Source: Lachnospiraceae bacterium
GTDB taxonomy: Bacteria; Bacillota; Clostridia; Lachnospirales; Lachnospiraceae
Direction of reading: 5' to 3'
DNA: 64,000 nucleotides
Assembly (NCBI GenBank): GCA_015057665.1
Contig: SVDY01000008.1
Span: 26,303-90,302 of the forward strand
In this document: piece after piece, positions 1 to 8,863 of the stretch
Layout of the letters: every line of letters starts with the position of its first letter
Numbering within the stretch: the first letter of the stretch is position 1
Program-made: the position numbers and the translations under genes
The notes under the pieces: generated by a model
Told to the model about the DNA's origin: nothing
Database searches by the model: none
The model's input: only the letters and a program-made list of their open reading frames with translations

Positions 1-407
1 TAAAACCATTTATCTGTACTACTATTTTTGTTTTTGTATGTTTTTGTTTTACTGCTTGTGGTAATCAGGATGATAATTATAATCCGGATGAAACAGAGAA
101 TAACATGAACAACACTACGACTGAGAATATTTCTTCTCAGGGGGATGCCGGTTCAGAAGAAGATATGAACAATTCCCATGGTCAGGGCATGGAAAATGCA
201 GGAGACGATATGGGACAGGGTATTGAAAATATTGGTGAAAGTATTATGGATGGCGCTGAGGATCTGTTAGATGGCGGCAATACCGCATCTGACCAGGAAA
301 ATCAGAACAATGGATCAAAAAACGATACAACCAACAGCAATACACAAAATAATAATAACGTTGATTCTGCAAATCAAAACAATACAAAACAACAAATCAA
401 CAATTAA
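1..407 (+). CDS. Asn/Gln/Asp-rich lipoprotein, 5' end missing
   Basis: The reading frame is open from base 3, before the first ATG at 105. It encodes a hydrophobic stretch ending in Phe-Thr-Ala-Cys-Gly-Asn, a lipobox, so the window cuts a lipoprotein within its signal peptide and the ATG at 105 is internal. After the cysteine come about 115 residues of low-complexity Asn, Gln, Asp, Gly and Ser sequence with no recognisable domain. I infer a membrane-anchored, disordered extracellular protein of unknown function. A strong terminator follows directly. Confidence 0.75.
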   Translation, partial: KPFICTTIFVFVCFCFTACGNQDDNYNPDETENNMNNTTTENISSQGDAGSEEDMNNSHGQGMENAGDDMGQGIENIGESIMDGAEDLLDGGNTASDQENQNNGSKNDTTNSNTQNNNNVDSANQNNTKQQINN

Positions 408-411
408 TGAA

Positions 412-460
412 AAAAGATGCTGCATTAAATAATAAAATATTTAGTGCAGCATCTTTTATT
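412..460 (+). terminator. Rho-independent terminator after the lipoprotein gene
   Basis: A 19-bp stem (412-430 paired with 439-457, one G-T wobble) with an 8-base loop starts five bases after the stop codon and ends in TTTTATTT. Confidence 0.9.
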
Positions 461-507
461 TCAACTAGTTCTTATTAAAAATAGATGGTAAAAAATGTAA
501 ATAGTAC

Positions 508-536
508 TTGCAATTAACTACCATATATTGTAAACT
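508..536 (+). promoter_or_regulatory. SigA-type promoter of the DUF5688 gene
   Basis: TTGCAA (508-513) and TAAACT (531-536) are separated by 17 bases. The -10 is weak. It lies about 30 bases before the next ribosome-binding site. Confidence 0.5.
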
Positions 537-569
537 GAAGAAAAATAAAGAAATGAAAGGAGAGACAGA

Positions 570-1457
570 ATGAATTACGAAGAATTTAAACAATGTCTGT
601 CGGCTATTTTAAAGGAGAAATATGCGAAAGAGGAATACGAGGTCAACATCCGAAAGATTGTAAAGAACAATGGTCTTTGTCTTGACGGATTATGTATTTT
701 CCACAAGGAGGAACCGGTTTCCCCAACCATATATCTTGACAGTTACTATCAGCAATACACAAGAGGAGCACTTCTTGCAGATATAATTGATGATATAGAG
801 AAAGAATATGCAAGAGGAATGAGACTGAAACCGGTTCTTCCGAATGTGGAAGCATATTATGAGACAGTCAGATCCCAGATTATTATGAGACTGGTAAACT
901 ACGATAAGAATAAAGAAATATTAGAGGAATGTCCTTATATACCGTTTCATGATCTGGCAATTACATTCAGATGGCTTGCTCACCAGGATTCTATCGGTAT
1001 CTCCACTGCTTTGATCAGTAATAAGGAGCTGGAAGTATGGGGTATATCATTGGAACAGCTATATGAAGATGCAGTTAGGAATACAGAACAGCTATTTCCC
1101 GCAGAGATTAACCGGTTAAGAGATGTAATGGCAGCAAAAGGAATAATCTCAGAAGATACGGATTTTGACCTGTATTTAGTGACAAATGAACAGGGAATCA
1201 ATGGAGCTACTTGCATTTTGTATAATGGCCTGTTAAAAGAATTTGCCAGAGTACATAAGAGCAGTTTTTATCTTTTACCAAGCAGCATACATGAGATGAT
1301 GATTTGCTTTGCAGATGAGAATATATCAGAAGATATGCTTTTATCACTGGTGAGAAAAGCGAATCATGTTGTTGTGACCATGGGAGAGGTTCTCTCTGAT
1401 AATATTTATTATTATGACTATATCTGTGAAGAATTATCTATGATTGAAAATTATTAA
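570..1457 (+). CDS. DUF5688 family protein
   Basis: A 295-residue soluble protein that starts MNYEEFKQCL and matches the DUF5688 pattern common in Lachnospiraceae, often in several copies per genome. No catalytic motif or membrane segment is visible and the function is unknown. GGAGAG lies seven bases before the ATG, which fixes the start. It has its own promoter and a terminator upstream, so it looks monocistronic. The family assignment is from recognition of the overall sequence. Confidence 0.75.
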   Translation: MNYEEFKQCLSAILKEKYAKEEYEVNIRKIVKNNGLCLDGLCIFHKEEPVSPTIYLDSYYQQYTRGALLADIIDDIEKEYARGMRLKPVLPNVEAYYETVRSQIIMRLVNYDKNKEILEECPYIPFHDLAITFRWLAHQDSIGISTALISNKELEVWGISLEQLYEDAVRNTEQLFPAEINRLRDVMAAKGIISEDTDFDLYLVTNEQGINGATCILYNGLLKEFARVHKSSFYLLPSSIHEMMICFADENISEDMLLSLVRKANHVVVTMGEVLSDNIYYYDYICEELSMIENY

Positions 1458-1493
1458 TTATTTCTTACTTTTTCTATTTTATATCTGCTATTC

Positions 1494-1522
1494 TTGTCAA
1501 GTAGTCTGATTCATCGTATAAT
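1494..1522 (+). promoter_or_regulatory. SigA-type promoter of the AI-2E permease gene
   Basis: TTGTCA (1494-1499), a 17-base spacer and TATAAT (1517-1522) stand 29 bases before the start codon. Confidence 0.8.
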
Positions 1523-1551
1523 TATGTCAGTTCTAGTTAGGAGATGAAAAG

Positions 1552-2673
1552 ATGAAACGATATGAAGTTATGCTGGAATTGCTATTGGAATGTTTGATTC
1601 TTGTATTCCAGATTCTTTTATGTATCTATATTTTACCCAAAACACTTGGATATTTATGGCCTTTTGTCATAGGATGGATCATTGCCTTGATTGCAGGTCC
1701 TTTGACCAGTTCTTTACAAAAGAGATTAAAACTAAATCAGCATTATCTTTCTATTTTTATACTTGTAGTGTTTATTGCGTTGATTAGCGGAATCCTGTAT
1801 TTTATGATTGTTACAGTGGCAAGAGAAGCAGTTTCATTTATGGCGGATCTTCCTGCTATGTATGGACAGTTTCTTGACAGTACAAAACATATATCAGAAT
1901 ATCTTGTGTCAGTGAATTTATTCCCGGATGCACTTCAATGGAATATGGATCAGATTATGGAGTCTTTAAAATCAGTACTGCTGACGGCGGTTAATAGAAT
2001 CGGTTCAACAGGCGCTTCTCATATGGGAGTGATTGCTACAAATGTTGTTAATTTTCTCATAGGAATTATAGTCAGTATTTTGTCCGCTTATTTCTTTATT
2101 GTCTATAAGGATAAGATGTTCCAGACATATAGAAAGAAGTGTTCCAAAGAGTTACAAAGCCGTTTGGATGATATTTTTTATCATATTAAAAATGCACTTG
2201 GCGGTTATGTGATTGCTCAGCTTAAACTGATGGGTATTATATTTGTGATTCTATCCATCGGTTTATTCCTTTCCGGCAATCCTTATGCACTGTTTGTAGC
2301 ATTTATGATTGCAATTGTAGATATTATTCCTTTTCTTGGTACTGGTTTTGTATTGGTGCCATGGGCAATTTTTGATTTTATAGCGGGAAATTATTCGCTT
2401 ATGATTCTTAGACTGGTTTTATATGTAGTCTGTCTTTTGTCGAGACAATTATTGCAGCCTAAGATAATCGGAGACAGTGTTGGCCTGAATCCTTTTGTGA
2501 CACTTTTACTTATTTATGTAGGATTTAAAGCTGCTGGAATTATAGGATTTCTTCTTGCTATGGTTCTTGGGATTATTGTATTAAACTTTTACAAACTTGG
2601 ACTCTTTGATGGTAAGATAAATCGATTTAAAAACCTGATAGCTAAATTTCAAAAAGCTAATGATATAATGTAG
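1552..2673 (+). CDS. AI-2E family transporter (YtvI-like permease)
   Basis: A 373-residue polytopic membrane protein with about seven or eight hydrophobic segments, two pairs near the N-terminus and a dense cluster after residue 220. This is the pattern of the AI-2E/YdiK/YtvI superfamily (PF01594). The C-terminal half carries the typical IVDIIPFLGTG and LLQPKIIGDSVGLNPF segments. Members have been linked to autoinducer-2 export, ion antiport or sporulation membrane functions (YtvI), and the substrate cannot be told here. AGGAG precedes the ATG. A second, divergent member lies at 55662-56618. Confidence 0.85.
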   Translation: MKRYEVMLELLLECLILVFQILLCIYILPKTLGYLWPFVIGWIIALIAGPLTSSLQKRLKLNQHYLSIFILVVFIALISGILYFMIVTVAREAVSFMADLPAMYGQFLDSTKHISEYLVSVNLFPDALQWNMDQIMESLKSVLLTAVNRIGSTGASHMGVIATNVVNFLIGIIVSILSAYFFIVYKDKMFQTYRKKCSKELQSRLDDIFYHIKNALGGYVIAQLKLMGIIFVILSIGLFLSGNPYALFVAFMIAIVDIIPFLGTGFVLVPWAIFDFIAGNYSLMILRLVLYVVCLLSRQLLQPKIIGDSVGLNPFVTLLLIYVGFKAAGIIGFLLAMVLGIIVLNFYKLGLFDGKINRFKNLIAKFQKANDIM

Positions 2674-2730
2674 GGAAATCTTTTAAATATCGAGAATATT
2701 TTTAGAGCAGGGAACATTTTTATCAATGAA

Positions 2731-2768
2731 AAAGAACCAGTACCGTGTTTAACGGAACTGGTTCTTTT
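2731..2768. terminator. Bidirectional terminator between convergent genes
   Basis: A stem of about 16 bp (2731-2746 with 2752-2767) and a 5-base loop has T-rich tails on both strands. It ends the plus-strand permease gene and overlaps the 3' end of the minus-strand DUF4250 gene, whose stop codon sits in the loop. Confidence 0.9.
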
Positions 2769-2934
2769 CTTTGTCGTAGTGGAAATCCATCACAGCCAGC
2801 TTAGCAAGTATTTCATCCTGGTTCAGATTCAAATCTTCACATAATGCGTCGAAACTGCTGTAATAATCTCTTAATTTTGTGTTCAGATAACTGTATAACA
2901 TTACCGGATCATTTGGAATATTCATTTGACTCAT
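2749..2934 (-). CDS. DUF4250 domain-containing protein
   Basis: A 61-residue protein starting MSQMNIPNDP. Length and sequence fit DUF4250, a small family of unknown function in Clostridia and some Gram-negative anaerobes, with a predicted helix-turn-helix-like core. I chose the ATG at 2934 over the one at 2961 because GGAGGTG lies six bases before it. The last codons and stop lie inside the terminator hairpin. It is transcribed divergently from the histidine phosphatase gene. Confidence 0.75.
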   Translation of the reverse strand: MSQMNIPNDPVMLYSYLNTKLRDYYSSFDALCEDLNLNQDEILAKLAVMDFHYDKEKNQFR

Positions 2935-2956
2935 TGTAACACCTCCATCCCCATTC

Positions 2957-2985
2957 ATCATATCATATGAGAGTTGTTTTTTGAA
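2957..2985 (-). promoter_or_regulatory. Promoter of the DUF4250 gene, overlapping the divergent promoter
   Basis: Read on the minus strand, TTCAAA (2980-2985), 17 bases and TATGAT (2957-2962). Its -35 lies inside the plus-strand promoter at 2974-3002, so the two may compete for polymerase. Confidence 0.55.
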
Positions 2986-3002
2986 GCAGGAATAGATATA
3001 AT
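2974..3002 (+). promoter_or_regulatory. Promoter of the histidine phosphatase-rarA operon
   Basis: TTGTTT (2974-2979), 17 bases, TATAAT (2997-3002). Confidence 0.7.
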
Positions 3003-3046
3003 AGAATCATCGTTTGTATGATAAAGCAGGAAAGGCAGGATATGTA

Positions 3047-3634
3047 ATGGAACTATATCTGGTTCGTCACGGGGAGACAGAATGGAACAGGGAAGGCCGT
3101 TATTATGGTCATAAGGATATTGGTCTTTCCGAAGCGGGTCTTTTGCAGGCGAAAGAACTGGGAGAATATATGAAAAAGATTTCTTTTGATAAAGTCATCA
3201 GTTCACCGCTGTGCCGTGCCTGTGACACAGCAAAAGAACTTACGGCACAGCAGATTCAGACAGATGAGAGATTAAAGGAACAGAATTTTGGATTATTTGA
3301 AGGGAAGACATATGTGGAATTAATGGATGAATATCCAATGGAATTAAAAGCTTGGAATGAAAATCATGAACAATATTGTCTTCCGGAAGGGGAAAGCTTT
3401 CTTGATGTACGAGCCAGAGTAGAGGCATTTGTTAAAGATTTGGAAAAGGACAGTGGTAAGATACTGATTGTTGCTCATAAAGGCACCTTTGGACATATGC
3501 TTGCGGCGTTGATGAATCTTCCACCTTCCGGTTACTGGAATTTTGTATTTGAACAGGGGACTTATTCTAAGATTGATCTTCAGGATGGGTTTGCTATTCT
3601 TCGATCAATAAACCGTCTTCCTGAAAAAGAATAG
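3047..3634 (+). CDS. Histidine phosphatase family protein (phosphoglycerate mutase-like)
   Basis: A 195-residue protein opening with MELYLVRHGETEWN. The RHG motif supplies the catalytic histidine, and the second histidine is in IVAHKGTFG near residue 145. Members are small cofactor-independent phosphatases or cobalamin-pathway CobC-like enzymes, and the substrate is not predictable. An in-frame TTG at 3014 would add 11 residues, but the ATG at 3047 has AGGA seven bases upstream and starts at the conserved motif. It is the first gene of an operon with rarA. Confidence 0.85.
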   Translation: MELYLVRHGETEWNREGRYYGHKDIGLSEAGLLQAKELGEYMKKISFDKVISSPLCRACDTAKELTAQQIQTDERLKEQNFGLFEGKTYVELMDEYPMELKAWNENHEQYCLPEGESFLDVRARVEAFVKDLEKDSGKILIVAHKGTFGHMLAALMNLPPSGYWNFVFEQGTYSKIDLQDGFAILRSINRLPEKE

Positions 3635-3647
3635 ATGAGGAACAAAC

Positions 3648-4970
3648 ATGGATTTATTTGATTATATGAGAGAACAAGAGAAGGAGCAGGAAGCACCCCT
3701 TGCAGGAAGAATGCGGCCGACTACCATAGATGATGTAGTAGGGCAGAAGCATATTCTGGGGAAAGATAAGATGCTGTATCGTGCTATTTCTGCTGACAGA
3801 TTAAGTTCTCTGATTTTATATGGGCCTCCCGGCTGCGGAAAAACTACACTTGCAAAAGTCATTGCCAATACAACAAAATCACTTTTTGTTCAGATGAATG
3901 CCACCACATCCGGGAAAAAAGAGATGGAGGCGGCAGTAAAAGAGGCGAAGAACAATCAGGGAATGTATGGGAAAAAAACAATACTTTTTATTGATGAGAT
4001 TCATCGTTTTAATAAGGGGCAGCAGGACTTTCTGCTTCCTTTTGTGGAGGATGGCACTGTTACGCTGATTGGAGCCACAACAGAGAATCCTTATTTTGAA
4101 GTGAATGGTGCTTTGATTTCAAGATCTAATATTTTTGAATTAAAACCATTAGAAAAAGAGGATATTAAAACACTTCTTAAGAAGGCAATTTCCGATGAAA
4201 CAAAGGGAATGGGAAGTTACGGTGCTGTTATAGATGAGGATGCCTGTGATTTCCTTGCAGATATGGCAGAAGGAGATGCAAGATGTGCCTTAAATGCCTT
4301 AGAATTGGGCGTACTTACAACGGAGCCGGATTCTAAGGGTGTGATTCGGATTACTCTTTCTGTTGCAGAGGAATGCATTCAGAGAAGAGCTATTTATTAT
4401 GATAAAAACGGTGACAATCATTACGATACCATATCTGCTTTTATTAAAAGTATGAGAGGTTCTGATCCGGATGCAGCTGTCTATTATCTTGCCAAGATGC
4501 TTCATTCGGGAGAAAGCGTTACCTTTATTGCAAGAAGAATTATGATCTGTGCAGCAGAGGATGTGGGAAATGCAGATCCAAGAGCTCTGGAAGTGGCAGT
4601 TTCTGCTTCTCTTGCGGTGGAACGTCTTGGCATGCCGGAAGCCAGAATTCCCCTTGCACAGGCAGTTATCTACGTGGCTTGTGCACCAAAGAGTAATTCA
4701 TCTATCTGTGCCATCGATGAGGCAATGAATCTGGTCAGAAAACAAAAGACCGGCTCCGTACCTAACCATTTAAGAGATGCCCATTATGGAGGTGCAGCCA
4801 AATTGGGACATGGGAAAGGCTATTTATATGCCCATGACTATCCAAATCACTATGTGAAACAACAGTATCTGCCGGATGAACTTGCAGGTCATAAGTTCTA
4901 TGAACCAAGCGGCAACGGTTATGAGAAAAAAATGGAAGAATATATGAGATGGCTGAAAGGAGAACAATAA
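3648..4970 (+). CDS. rarA: Replication-associated recombination protein A (MgsA/RarA AAA+ ATPase)
   Basis: A 440-residue AAA+ ATPase of the RarA/MgsA/WRNIP1 family, which acts at stalled replication forks. The Walker A motif GPPGCGKT is at residues 59-66, the Walker B DEIH at 116-119, and sensor 1 ATTENP follows. The C-terminal part has the MgsA tetramerisation region (DAHYGGAAKLGHGKGY). GAGGAAC precedes the ATG. It lies 13 bases after the phosphatase gene and one base before a small membrane protein, so all three should be co-transcribed. Confidence 0.95.
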   Translation: MDLFDYMREQEKEQEAPLAGRMRPTTIDDVVGQKHILGKDKMLYRAISADRLSSLILYGPPGCGKTTLAKVIANTTKSLFVQMNATTSGKKEMEAAVKEAKNNQGMYGKKTILFIDEIHRFNKGQQDFLLPFVEDGTVTLIGATTENPYFEVNGALISRSNIFELKPLEKEDIKTLLKKAISDETKGMGSYGAVIDEDACDFLADMAEGDARCALNALELGVLTTEPDSKGVIRITLSVAEECIQRRAIYYDKNGDNHYDTISAFIKSMRGSDPDAAVYYLAKMLHSGESVTFIARRIMICAAEDVGNADPRALEVAVSASLAVERLGMPEARIPLAQAVIYVACAPKSNSSICAIDEAMNLVRKQKTGSVPNHLRDAHYGGAAKLGHGKGYLYAHDYPNHYVKQQYLPDELAGHKFYEPSGNGYEKKMEEYMRWLKGEQ

Positions 4971-4971
4971 A

Positions 4972-5178
4972 ATGAAAGAGAATAATAGGATGAAGAGGAT
5001 GCTGGCTGTACTGACTCTGGCTGTGCTTGCAGTCTGTCTAATGCTTACCCTGATTTTTGCTTTCACAGGAAGTAAATATTTTATGGTAATGCTGATGCTT
5101 ACCTTATTGATGCCTATTTTACTTTGGATTTGTATGTTCTTTTATAAACAGAGTAAAGACAGGTCAAAGGACTCTTGA
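4972..5178 (+). CDS. Small two-helix membrane protein
   Basis: A 68-residue protein with two hydrophobic segments (about residues 10-30 and 35-57) and charged ends. The ATG comes one base after the rarA stop, with AGGAG inside the end of rarA, so translation is probably coupled. I do not recognise a family. Confidence 0.65.
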   Translation: MKENNRMKRMLAVLTLAVLAVCLMLTLIFAFTGSKYFMVMLMLTLLMPILLWICMFFYKQSKDRSKDS

Positions 5179-5203
5179 TTTATAACCACTTTTTCGTTAT
5201 AAT
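5175..5203 (+). promoter_or_regulatory. Promoter of the SEC-C gene
   Basis: TTGATT (5175-5180), 17 bases, TATAAT (5198-5203). The -35 overlaps the stop codon of the preceding gene. Confidence 0.75.
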
Positions 5204-5284
5204 AATATCAACCTATGGCTTAAAATGAGAAAATACTAAGGAAGGTATAGGAAAAGTAAGTATACAAAAAGGAAGGTATAAAAT

Positions 5285-5785
5285 ATGGCACTTTTACAGG
5301 AATGGCGTGATTACGCATACAGTCATGACGATAGAACACAGGGCGGACAGCAGTTTTGGATTGCTTATTTCGCAATTGAAAAAGGGATCTATGAGAAGCT
5401 TCTTGAGAATGAGACAGAAGTAGTATCCGGTACGGTTGAAGAATTAGCTGCTAAATTTGAAACAGAAGTTCTCTATATGGCTGGTTTCCTCGATGGAATT
5501 AACGACAGCTTAAAAACACCAAATCCAATTGAAGAGATGGAGAAGGATACTGTTGTTACACTTGATATTGATCTTGAAAAACTCTACTATAACATGGTTG
5601 CTGCAAGAGCAGAATGGTTATATGAATTACCACAGTGGGATCATATTTTAACAGCAGAGAGAAGAAAAGAACTCTATAAAGAACAGAAGTCTTCTACAAC
5701 AGTTGTAAAACCTCCTAAGGTAGGAAGAAATGATCCATGTCCATGTGGAAGCGGTAAAAAATACAAAAAATGCTGCGGCAGATAA
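5285..5785 (+). CDS. SEC-C metal-binding domain protein
   Basis: A 166-residue protein. The last 22 residues hold the zinc-binding SEC-C motif [14 protein letters not shown], which in SecA binds zinc and SecB or ribosomes. The first 130 residues are helical and acidic and resemble no family I can name. The function is unknown; SEC-C modules occur on many stand-alone proteins that may bind nucleic acid or ribosomes. It is followed after 90 bases by an unknown gene in the same direction. Confidence 0.8.
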   Translation: MALLQEWRDYAYSHDDRTQGGQQFWIAYFAIEKGIYEKLLENETEVVSGTVEELAAKFETEVLYMAGFLDGINDSLKTPNPIEEMEKDTVVTLDIDLEKLYYNMVAARAEWLYELPQWDHILTAERRKELYKEQKSSTTVVKPPKVGRNDPCPCGSGKKYKKCCGR

Positions 5786-5875
5786 ATGAAATGGAGGGGC
5801 AGGCGTAAGTAATATTTGCGCATGCCCTTTTTCGCACAAAAGCAGCTGTGCTCAGATGAAAAGGAGAGATTCCAT

Positions 5876-6946
5876 ATGGAGAATATGTCGAAAACTTATA
5901 TACGTCCTCTTGATTTGGATATGGCTTCTGTCATCAGTCAGAACAGCCGGGAAAGCCTTTATGCTTTTTTAAAAAGAATGGATCTTGAAGTGGATAGCCA
6001 CTGGGAAAAAGAAGTACTTGCTATGTTTCTGAAAGATACTCTTTTGGATAACCCGGAATATCTTCTTCATGTTTTAGGAAAAGATACACTTCGCTTTCTG
6101 ATTTATTTATGGGAATATAATCACAGTGAGATTATATTAGAACAAACAGACTGGTCTATGATCGGCCAGCTTAAGTTCCTTGGTTTTCTTGATTTTAATT
6201 TTGTAGAACAGGAATCAGATCGGTTTCATATTATTTATATAATGGAAGAGGCCAAAGCTCTTTTTTATTTTTATTTGAAAAGCAAAACAGCAAAGACGAT
6301 GATGGAGCGCTTTGATATCTGGGAGAAACTGATTCGGGGAATGATGACTCATTATGGCATTATTAGTTTTGGACGTTTGTATTATCTTTTTTGCCGCCTG
6401 ATCAGATCCCCTATTGATGACCAGGAATTGCATCGTTTTTTATCATCAAGAATTAATCTTCATCATTTTGGATGCTTTGCCATCGAAAAGATGTCAAATA
6501 TCGAATATTACCAGAGTTATGAAATATCCGACGCAGAGCAGGTCGTGGATAAAAGACAGGAAATAAAAGAAATAGACTATTTTTGTCCTTCCTATGAGGA
6601 GGCCTTATCTATTGCCGAGAACAACGGAATAGGAAACTGGGATGGAATTAGTATCATAGCGGAGATATTTTTACAACTACTTGACATTGAATATTATAAA
6701 ACTGTAATCGCAATTAAGACCTGTATTCTTATGTCACAAAACGATGAGACACTGGAGGCAGTGGAAGCTTATCTTTTCGGATCCTATCCGGAATGCCGGC
6801 CTTTTCAGGACAGAATCAAAGATGCAGTTTATTCTTTATATAACAGTGTTCCCGTCTATAGCCTGAAAGGGTATAGCCGAAAGGAATTAAGAAAATTAAA
6901 TCACAAGGCTCCTGTATTTACTATAGTCAAGGGAGGAAAAAAGTAA
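5876..6946 (+). CDS. Uncharacterised protein, about 356 residues
   Basis: A soluble, mostly helical protein rich in Tyr, Phe, Leu, Asp and Glu, with no transmembrane segment, signal peptide or recognisable motif. A longer frame begins at 5816, but the ATG at 5876 has AAAGGAGAG seven bases upstream and is preferred. It sits between a SEC-C protein and a VanR-like regulator, and may share a transcript with the SEC-C gene. I cannot assign a function. Confidence 0.75.
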   Translation: MENMSKTYIRPLDLDMASVISQNSRESLYAFLKRMDLEVDSHWEKEVLAMFLKDTLLDNPEYLLHVLGKDTLRFLIYLWEYNHSEIILEQTDWSMIGQLKFLGFLDFNFVEQESDRFHIIYIMEEAKALFYFYLKSKTAKTMMERFDIWEKLIRGMMTHYGIISFGRLYYLFCRLIRSPIDDQELHRFLSSRINLHHFGCFAIEKMSNIEYYQSYEISDAEQVVDKRQEIKEIDYFCPSYEEALSIAENNGIGNWDGISIIAEIFLQLLDIEYYKTVIAIKTCILMSQNDETLEAVEAYLFGSYPECRPFQDRIKDAVYSLYNSVPVYSLKGYSRKELRKLNHKAPVFTIVKGGKK

Positions 6947-6954
6947 TCGAATAA

Positions 6955-7010
6955 AAATGATTGAATAGAAATGATCAAATAGAAATGATCAAATAGAAAT
7001 GATCAAATAG
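6955..7010 (+). repeat. Four 14-bp tandem repeats before the vanR-like gene
   Basis: Four head-to-tail copies of AAATGATCAAATAG; the first has TTG in place of TCA and a decayed fifth copy (6941-6954) overlaps the previous stop codon. Each perfect copy carries the palindrome TGATCA. The array runs straight into the AAAGGAGGT ribosome-binding site at 7011. Confidence 0.95.
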
Positions 7011-7026
7011 AAAGGAGGTAATCAGA

Positions 7027-7725
7027 ATGAATGCCAATATTCTTATTGTCGACGATGAAAAAGAAATCGCCGATGTTGTAGAACTATATTTGAAAAATGA
7101 TGATTATCAGTTTTTTACTTTTTATAATGGAAAAGATGCACTTGCATGCATTGAAACAGAAAAAATTGATCTCGCAATTTTAGATATTATGATGCCGGAT
7201 ATTTCCGGTTTGGAGTTGTTAAAAGAAATCCGTAAAAAATACACATTTCCTGTGATTATGCTGACAGCCAAAACAGGTACCATGGATAAAATTAATGGAT
7301 TGACCATGGGAGCGGATGATTATATTGAGAAACCATTCCAGCCATTGGAACTGATGGCCAGAGTAAAGGCGCAGCTTCGCAGAGCGAACAAATACAACGA
7401 CGGAACAAGGGAGACTGAGTCCGAGTCCATTGAAATCAGCGGATTGATATTAAAAAAAGATGAACAGCAGTGTATTTATAATGAACAGGAAGTTGTTCTT
7501 ACACCAAAGCAGTTTTCCATTCTCTGGCTCTTGGCTTCGAATCAGGGCAAGACGATCAGTTCAGAACGTCTTTTTGAAGAAGTGTGGAAAGCCAAATATT
7601 TTAAAAATGACAATAATACAGTGATGGTCCATATCCGTAACATCAGGGAGACGCTTCTTGCTGTGACCGGAAGAAGGGATTTGATCAAAACTGTTTGGGG
7701 ACGGGGATATAGAATCGATGGTTAA
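7027..7725 (+). CDS. OmpR/PhoB-family response regulator, VanR-like
   Basis: A 232-residue two-domain regulator. The receiver domain has DDEKE near the N-terminus, phospho-acceptor Asp in LAILDIMMPD (about residue 55) and KPF (about 104-106). The C-terminal winged helix ends in VWGRGYRI. The sequence style resembles VanR of vancomycin-resistance systems. AAAGGAGGT precedes the ATG. It overlaps the histidine kinase gene by eight bases. No vanH, vanA/G or vanX gene follows, so the link is family resemblance and not evidence of glycopeptide resistance. Confidence 0.9.
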   Translation: MNANILIVDDEKEIADVVELYLKNDDYQFFTFYNGKDALACIETEKIDLAILDIMMPDISGLELLKEIRKKYTFPVIMLTAKTGTMDKINGLTMGADDYIEKPFQPLELMARVKAQLRRANKYNDGTRETESESIEISGLILKKDEQQCIYNEQEVVLTPKQFSILWLLASNQGKTISSERLFEEVWKAKYFKNDNNTVMVHIRNIRETLLAVTGRRDLIKTVWGRGYRIDG

Positions 7726-8863
7726 GTATCGCAGATTAAAAATGAAATTAATGCTGCAGACCATTATAATTGGATTTTCTATTGCAGCAGTAGGATTTTT
7801 CCTGCTCGAGTTTTGTATTGACGGAGTCTGGCAGGCACCATTCGCAGATGCCTTTGTGGGACTTTGTGAGAACATCGGAATGAATGTGGAAAGTGCTATT
7901 GCACTTTATAATACTATTTTCAGGGATAATAAAGTCATGTTAGTGGGAATATTCTTTATTATCCTGTTGATCATTGCCTTTAATCTAACCATGTCCACTT
8001 ATACGAATTATTTATTACAGGTGGAGTCAGGCATCGAGAATATTCTTATTGATTCAGATGACTTTATTGAACTTGATCCGGTGCTTCTTCCTATGGAGTT
8101 GAAACTTAATTCTATCAAAGCTACTATTAAAGAGGAACAGTTAAAAAGCAGCAGGAATGAGCAAAGAAAGAATGACCTTGTTGTATATCTGGCTCATGAT
8201 TTAAAGACTCCGCTCACTTCAGTCATTGCCTATTTGTCTATCCTTGCAGAAGATCCGGAACTGCCCGTTGCACAGCGAGCCAAATATGCCAATATTTCTC
8301 TGGAAAAGGCAATCCGTCTTGGAGAATTAATCGAGGAATTTTTTGAGATTACCAGGTACAATCTTTCTAATATTGTACTGGAAAAAGGTGAGATTTCCCT
8401 TGACATGATGATCGAACAGATCGTAGATGAATTTTATCTTCTGTTTGAGCAAAAAGGTATTGAATGTCAGTTAGACATAGAAGATGATATTTATCTCTAT
8501 GGAGATTCTGATAAACTGGCCCGCGTCTTAGATAATATTATTCGAAATGCAGTCAGTTACAGTTATGAGAAAACTCCCATTTCTATTAGAGCAAAAAGAT
8601 TATCCGCAGAGATGGTGGAAATCCGTTTCCGTAATCAGGGAAAAGAGATTGCTCCCCACAAATTAGAACATATTTTTGAAAAATTTTACAGGCTGGATGA
8701 TGCAAGATCATCACAGACAGGCGGTTCCGGTTTGGGACTGGCTATTGCAAAAGAAATTGTAGAACTTCATCAGGGCAGCATAGAAGCGGAAAGCAATGCT
8801 CAATATACAGAATTTATTGTAATTCTGCCGTGTATGGATCAAAATGAGAGGAATAGCAAATGA
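7718..8863 (+). CDS. Sensor histidine kinase, VanS-like
   Basis: A 381-residue membrane kinase with hydrophobic segments at about residues 10-33 and 68-92 flanking a short extracytoplasmic loop of roughly 35 residues. The DHp motif LAHDLKTPL contains the phospho-histidine. The catalytic domain shows NIIRNAVSYS (N box) and GGSGLGLAIAKEI (G2 box). The short loop suggests sensing in or near the membrane, as in VanS-type kinases. Its stop overlaps the start of the pyrophosphatase gene (ATGATG). Confidence 0.9.
   Translation: MVKYRRLKMKLMLQTIIIGFSIAAVGFFLLEFCIDGVWQAPFADAFVGLCENIGMNVESAIALYNTIFRDNKVMLVGIFFIILLIIAFNLTMSTYTNYLLQVESGIENILIDSDDFIELDPVLLPMELKLNSIKATIKEEQLKSSRNEQRKNDLVVYLAHDLKTPLTSVIAYLSILAEDPELPVAQRAKYANISLEKAIRLGELIEEFFEITRYNLSNIVLEKGEISLDMMIEQIVDEFYLLFEQKGIECQLDIEDDIYLYGDSDKLARVLDNIIRNAVSYSYEKTPISIRAKRLSAEMVEIRFRNQGKEIAPHKLEHIFEKFYRLDDARSSQTGGSGLGLAIAKEIVELHQGSIEAESNAQYTEFIVILPCMDQNERNSK

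Noticed and set aside
6955..7010. CRISPR-like array
   Set aside because: The 14-bp repeats are contiguous with no spacers, and no cas genes are present.
7027..8863. Vancomycin-resistance operon
   Set aside because: Only the regulator and kinase resemble VanRS. No ligase, dehydrogenase or dipeptidase gene is nearby.
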